Assembly (NCBI GenBank): GCA_029260985.1
Contig: JAJDCE010000145.1
Location: forward strand, 1-7,759
Reading direction: 5' to 3'
DNA from: Patescibacteria group bacterium
GTDB lineage: Bacteria; Patescibacteriota; Gracilibacteria; UM-FILTER-43-11
DNA length: 7,759 bases
The notes below the pieces were generated by a model, which was given only the letters and a program-made list of their open reading frames with translations, did no database searches and was not told where the DNA came from. Position numbers and translations under genes: made by a program. This document shows positions 6,748 through 7,759 of the stretch, in pieces (the first letter of the stretch is position 1; every line of letters begins with the position of its first letter).

Positions 6748-6811
6748 GGACTAAGCATAATAAAAAAAAGACCAGGTGACAACTTAGTTCTTAGTCCCTA
6801 GTCCTTAGTCC
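6748..6811. repeat. Inverted heptamer arrays between ftsL and alr
   Basis: Plus-strand units TTAGTTC, TTAGTCC, CTAGTCC, TTAGTCC (6784-6811) face a single inverted GGACTAA (6748-6754) across 29 bases. The array starts in the last base of the ftsL stop codon (CTA, 6811-6813) and the single unit touches the alr ATG. These are the same unit and the same inverted layout as in the alr-gdh gap. Confidence 0.8.
6762..6803 (-). terminator. Possible intrinsic terminator after ftsL, built from the heptamer array
   Basis: In the minus-strand transcript GACTAGG (complement of 6797-6803) can pair with CCTGGTC (complement of 6770-6776), seven pairs with one G-U. It is followed at once by eight U (complement of 6762-6769). 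The 20-base loop is long for a terminator. If real, it would end the rsmH-ftsL transcript partly and leave alr to its own promoter or to read-through. Confidence 0.35.
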
Positions 6812-7203
6812 TATTTAGACGCAATAGCCGTATCTCCTCGTACAAATAGTGGCGTATCGGTCTTCACCATCGATCGTATCTTCGGGTCATTTTGAATATT
6901 AGCGAGCGCCTGTACACGAGCAATTTCCATATCCCACACTTCATTTTCGGTAAGCAGCTGAGTTCGTTCTATTTCCAGATTCTTTAAAGCATACCCTTTA
7001 GTGGCATTTCGGTTGGAGTTAGCCAAATAGGCAAGACTAATCACCACGACAAGCGCGATAATTACGGACACAAGGGCGTTTACACCCACCTCAACTTTAT
7101 GAGACAGCGTATTTTTCCTCACTTGGGATGTGGGATTATTATTCAAATGCAAGGCTGCAGACATGAACTTATGTGTTTGTATTGGGTGGTTGAGGTTGAT
7201 CAT
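6811..7203 (-). CDS. ftsL: FtsL-like cell-division protein
   Basis: A 130-residue single-pass membrane protein: a 40-residue polar N-terminus, one hydrophobic segment at about 41-61, then a heptad-like stretch at about 68-100 and a short tail of about 30 residues. This is the FtsL/DivIC layout, a bitopic coiled-coil protein that joins FtsB/DivIC and FtsQ/DivIB and helps recruit or activate the septal wall synthase. FtsL sequences diverge so much that the call rests mainly on topology and position: its ATG overlaps the rsmH stop by 4 bp (ATGA), the classic rsmH-ftsL coupling. The start is fixed by that overlap; no Shine-Dalgarno is evident, so re-initiation by ribosomes from rsmH is likely. 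Unusually, alr follows instead of a penicillin-binding protein gene. Stop TAG. Confidence 0.72.
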   Translation of the reverse strand: MINLNHPIQTHKFMSAALHLNNNPTSQVRKNTLSHKVEVGVNALVSVIIALVVVISLAYLANSNRNATKGYALKNLEIERTQLLTENEVWDMEIARVQALANIQNDPKIRSMVKTDTPLFVRGDTAIASK

Positions 7204-7759
7204 AATCGACCGGCAACCCGCAGTTTGGCACTTCGTGCTCTGGGATTGTTTTCGACCTCAATACCTGTTGGTATTATAGGCCGTTTAGTTAAGAGATAAA
7301 GTTTTTTCTTAAAATTGCATTGACAGAGAGGTAATTCCTTTGGGCAGATACAATTTTGTGTGTAATAACGAAACGTATTTTTTACAATTCGATCTTCGAG
7401 TGAATGATAGGAAATGACAGCGATGCGTCCATCGGGTGCTAATACATCAATGGCCTGGTGGAGCGCGTCTTCCAGAACCTCAAGCTCACGATTTACATAA
7501 ATCCGTAAGGCTTGGAAGGTTTGGGTAGCGGGGTGATGACCCACTTTTCCTTTGGAAGTCGTCTTGATGACGTCGGCCAGTTGAACGGTGTTGGTGATCG
7601 GGTTTTTCTTTCTAGCCTCCACTATCGCTCTGGCGATGACGCGTGAACGGCGCTCTTCACCAAATTCATAAATCAGGTCCGCCAGCTTTTTTTCATCAAA
7701 GGTGTTGATCACCATTTGAGCACTCATTCCTTGATTCTGGTCATAGCGCATATCTAAGG
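7200..7759 (-). CDS. rsmH: 16S rRNA (cytosine-1402-N4)-methyltransferase, C-terminal part (cut by window edge)
   Basis: RsmH (MraW) uses S-adenosylmethionine to methylate N4 of C1402 in the ribosomal P site. The frame stays open to the window edge: codons before the ATG at 7749-7751 read Leu-Asp, which fits the conserved PLDMR motif, so that ATG is internal and the SAM-binding N-terminus lies outside. About 185 residues are visible: the helical insert (FGEERRSRVIARAIVEAR), the HPATQTFQALRIYVNRELE block, SYHSLEDRIVK, a cysteine cluster CICPKELPLCQC that many family members share, and the ending NPRARSAKLRVA. The protein ends at the usual place, which supports TGA as a real stop. The stop overlaps the ftsL start by 4 bp, and the gene heads the division cluster in many bacteria. 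Confidence 0.96.
   Translation of the reverse strand, partial: LDMRYDQNQGMSAQMVINTFDEKKLADLIYEFGEERRSRVIARAIVEARKKNPITNTVQLADVIKTTSKGKVGHHPATQTFQALRIYVNRELEVLEDALHQAIDVLAPDGRIAVISYHSLEDRIVKNTFRYYTQNCICPKELPLCQCNFKKKLYLLTKRPIIPTGIEVENNPRARSAKLRVAGRL

Noticed and set aside
6750..6783. Sigma-70 type promoter before alr (TTGTCA and TATTAT)
   Set aside because: The two boxes are only about 14 bases apart and the T run between them is better read as part of a possible terminator.
7200..7203. UGA recoded as glycine (code 25)
   Set aside because: RsmH ends with its family-typical C-terminus exactly at TGA, which also forms the ATGA overlap with ftsL; no in-frame TGA interrupts the other genes.

Overview
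The window holds one plus-strand gene (carB) converging on a five-gene minus-strand run. In the order of transcription that run is rsmH, an ftsL-like gene, alr, gdh and yqeY. All five minus-strand genes and carB read through cleanly with standard codons. TAA, TAG and TGA all appear as plausible stops, which argues against a recoded UGA. None of the starts that can be examined has a clear Shine-Dalgarno sequence. The proteins are bacterial. CarB has the CAD/CPS1-like motif set also found in Bacteroidota. GDH, YqeY, Alr and the short FtsL look to me more like those of uncultivated bacteria such as Patescibacteria (possibly Peregrinibacteria). That placement is an impression from remembered sequences and cannot be settled from this window.

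Layout: bases 1-3220 encode a nearly complete carbamoyl-phosphate synthase large subunit, with only the first two bases of its presumed ATG missing. Bases 3221-3772 are a gene-free convergent spacer rich in hairpins. It includes two diverged copies of a roughly 112-115 nt G/C-armed foldback element. Bases 3773-4216 encode YqeY, 4278-5543 glutamate dehydrogenase, 5623-6747 alanine racemase and 6811-7203 an FtsL-like single-pass division protein. The FtsL-like gene overlaps by 4 bp (ATGA) the 3' part of rsmH (7200 to the window edge).

Functionally, rsmH and ftsL form the head of a division and cell-wall (dcw) cluster. Alr supplies D-alanine for peptidoglycan. GDH links 2-oxoglutarate and ammonium to glutamate. 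CarB makes carbamoyl phosphate for pyrimidines and arginine from glutamine. YqeY is a GatB-tail-like protein of uncertain role.

The most unusual signal is a set of degenerate short tandem repeats with 7- or 8-bp periods. All three true spacers of the minus-strand run carry one, each starting at or within a few bases of the upstream gene's stop codon. Two of them are inverted heptamer arrays (GGACTAN facing NTAGTCC) that can fold into hairpins in the mRNA. Another heptamer array (GCTCACC) is translated inside the CarB inter-domain linker, and an octamer array (GATTANAA) is translated inside alr. I see no mobile-element gene, CRISPR array, tRNA or rRNA.
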